DNA of 6,944 bases, from assembly GCA_030667735.1 (NCBI GenBank), contig DAOUVG010000083.1, forward strand, positions 1 to 6,944. Direction: 5' to 3'. The stretch comes from Dehalococcoidales bacterium. GTDB lineage: Bacteria > Chloroflexota > Dehalococcoidia > Dehalococcoidales > Fen-1064. The notes below the pieces were generated by a model, which did no database searches, had not been told where the DNA came from, and saw only the letters and a list, made by a program, of their open reading frames with translations. Shown here one piece after another: positions 6,087 through 6,944 of this stretch; position 1 is the first letter of the stretch, and the number at the start of each line of letters is the position of its first letter. The translations under genes and the position numbers were made by a program.

Positions 6087-6167
6087 AATCTACCGGGCAC
6101 CCGCCACACGAAGAAACACGCCGGTTGGGGCTTTCGATGTGCAGTTGTCCGGCAGCCGCATCCTCAC

Positions 6168-6944
6168 TCAGGTCCGCATCCAGTCCCGACCCGGTATATA
6201 CTGATTCTTGATGGCAACTTCTTCATTCAACTCGACACCCAGTCCCGGCTTCGTCGGCGGGATGATATAGCCGTCTTCCCACTGGATAGGTTCATTGAGA
6301 AGCTCAGCGTGGAAACCGCCGAAGGTCTCGATGCTCTCCTGAATCAGGAAGTTGGGGCTGCAGGTAGCGAGCTGGATATTGGCGGCGGCCTCTATCGGAC
6401 CGCAGTAGAGATGGGGCGCAATCTGGGCATAGTAGGCCTCGGCCATACCGGCAATCTTCTTCGCCTCAAGAATCCCGCCGACCCTTCCCAAGGCCATCTG
6501 AAGGATGACGGCGGCCTGCTTGTCAAGCAATTCCCGGAACTCATACTTGGTCGAGAGGCGCTCCCCGGTGGCAATGGGAATACTCGTGGAACGGGCTACC
6601 CGGGCCATCTCGTCGCGGTTCTCCGGCGGAACCGGCTCCTCAAACCAGAGAGGGTCGTACGGTTCCAGCCTCTTGGCCAGACGGATGGCGCTGGAGGTAA
6701 CCATCTGTCCGTGAGTGCCAACCAGGATATCGCACCGGTCGCCAACAGCCTCGCGCACCGCCCTGACAACCGCCTCGGCATTGCTCAGGGTCTCCAGAGA
6801 AAGCTGTACAGGGTCGTCCTCAGACATCGACCCCACGGGATCGAACTTGACCGCGGTGAAACCCTGGTCGGCATAGTCGACCGCCCTGCTGGCGGCGCGC
6901 TCCGGGTCGGTGTGGATGTTGCTCCGCACCGGGTCGTCCGGGGA
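6168..6944 (-). CDS. Mandelate racemase/muconate lactonizing enzyme family protein (enolase superfamily), 5' end outside window
   Basis: The visible part is 258 residues: the end of the capping domain link and most of the TIM barrel and C-terminus. Roughly 130 N-terminal residues lie beyond the window, and the reading frame continues to the last base. Counting from the GTG at 6929 (an internal codon), visible motifs are GFTAVKFDP (23-31), GTHGQ (71-75), WFEEPVPPEN (95-104), IATGERL (119-125), ILQMALGRVGGILEAKKIA (142-160) and QIAPHLYCGP (169-178). Enolase-superfamily barrels normally bind Mg2+ through three acids: E97 or E98 and E123 fit the second and third, but the first position reads Gly-Thr-His rather than an Asp. 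The usual Asp of the Asp-His dyad in the QPD motif is also replaced (QMA), while H173 is kept. Many relatives are sugar-acid dehydratases such as galactonate dehydratase, but these changes mean no substrate should be assigned. It appears to be a separate unit from the pur operon, 187 bases upstream of purL. Confidence 0.88.
   Translation of the reverse strand, partial: SPDDPVRSNIHTDPERAASRAVDYADQGFTAVKFDPVGSMSEDDPVQLSLETLSNAEAVVRAVREAVGDRCDILVGTHGQMVTSSAIRLAKRLEPYDPLWFEEPVPPENRDEMARVARSTSIPIATGERLSTKYEFRELLDKQAAVILQMALGRVGGILEAKKIAGMAEAYYAQIAPHLYCGPIEAAANIQLATCSPNFLIQESIETFGGFHAELLNEPIQWEDGYIIPPTKPGLGVELNEEVAIKNQYIPGRDWMRT

Noticed and set aside
6090..6161. 23-codon minus-strand frame with ATG 6161 just after the enolase-superfamily stop
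   Set aside because: The upstream GTGAGG is a weak ribosome site with almost no spacer, the peptide has no recognisable feature, and it is short enough to occur by chance.
5981..6167. Purine riboswitch or small RNA ahead of purL
   Set aside because: The best promoter leaves only about 30 leader bases, and no conserved purine-aptamer core was seen in the gap.

Overview
The window is GC-rich, tightly coded bacterial chromosome. Several features suggest an uncultured anaerobe, and the Chloroflexota (Dehalococcoidia-like) fit best: a split PurL/PurQ with PurS-like repeats fused to PurL, a 40-residue desulforedoxin, and a B12-type radical SAM protein. This assignment is recalled family knowledge plus inference; there is no rRNA or other marker gene to settle it. 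No tRNA, rRNA, CRISPR array or complete mobile element is visible.

Left part, plus strand (1-2145). The first ~70 bases are AT-rich and unlike everything after them. They abut a radical SAM gene (134-1318) whose protein homology runs upstream of its first ATG to about base 68 and then stops, so the gene looks 5'-truncated, either in the genome or by assembly. Two small units follow, each with its own near-consensus promoter and Shine-Dalgarno site: a 66-residue two-helix membrane protein (1393-1593) and a secreted META/HslJ-domain lipoprotein (1720-2145).

Middle (2146-2193). A perfect 10-bp hairpin separates the convergent plus-strand and minus-strand blocks and probably serves as a two-way terminator.

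Right part, minus strand (6944 down to 2194). It begins with the C-terminal two thirds of a mandelate racemase/enolase-superfamily protein that runs off the window edge. A 187-bp gap with a good promoter follows. Then comes an operon purL (953 aa, two PurS-like repeats fused to the synthase) - purQ (glutaminase) - desulforedoxin (40 aa). purL and purQ together make FGAM synthase, step 4 of de novo purine synthesis. The tiny Fe(Cys)4 protein behind purQ is short enough for standard gene finding to miss and is the most interesting piece of context here.

No large new defence or mobile system is visible. The points worth a second look are the desulforedoxin in the pur operon, the intermediate architecture of the FGAM synthase, the enolase-superfamily protein that appears to lack standard active-site acids, and the abrupt junction at the left edge.
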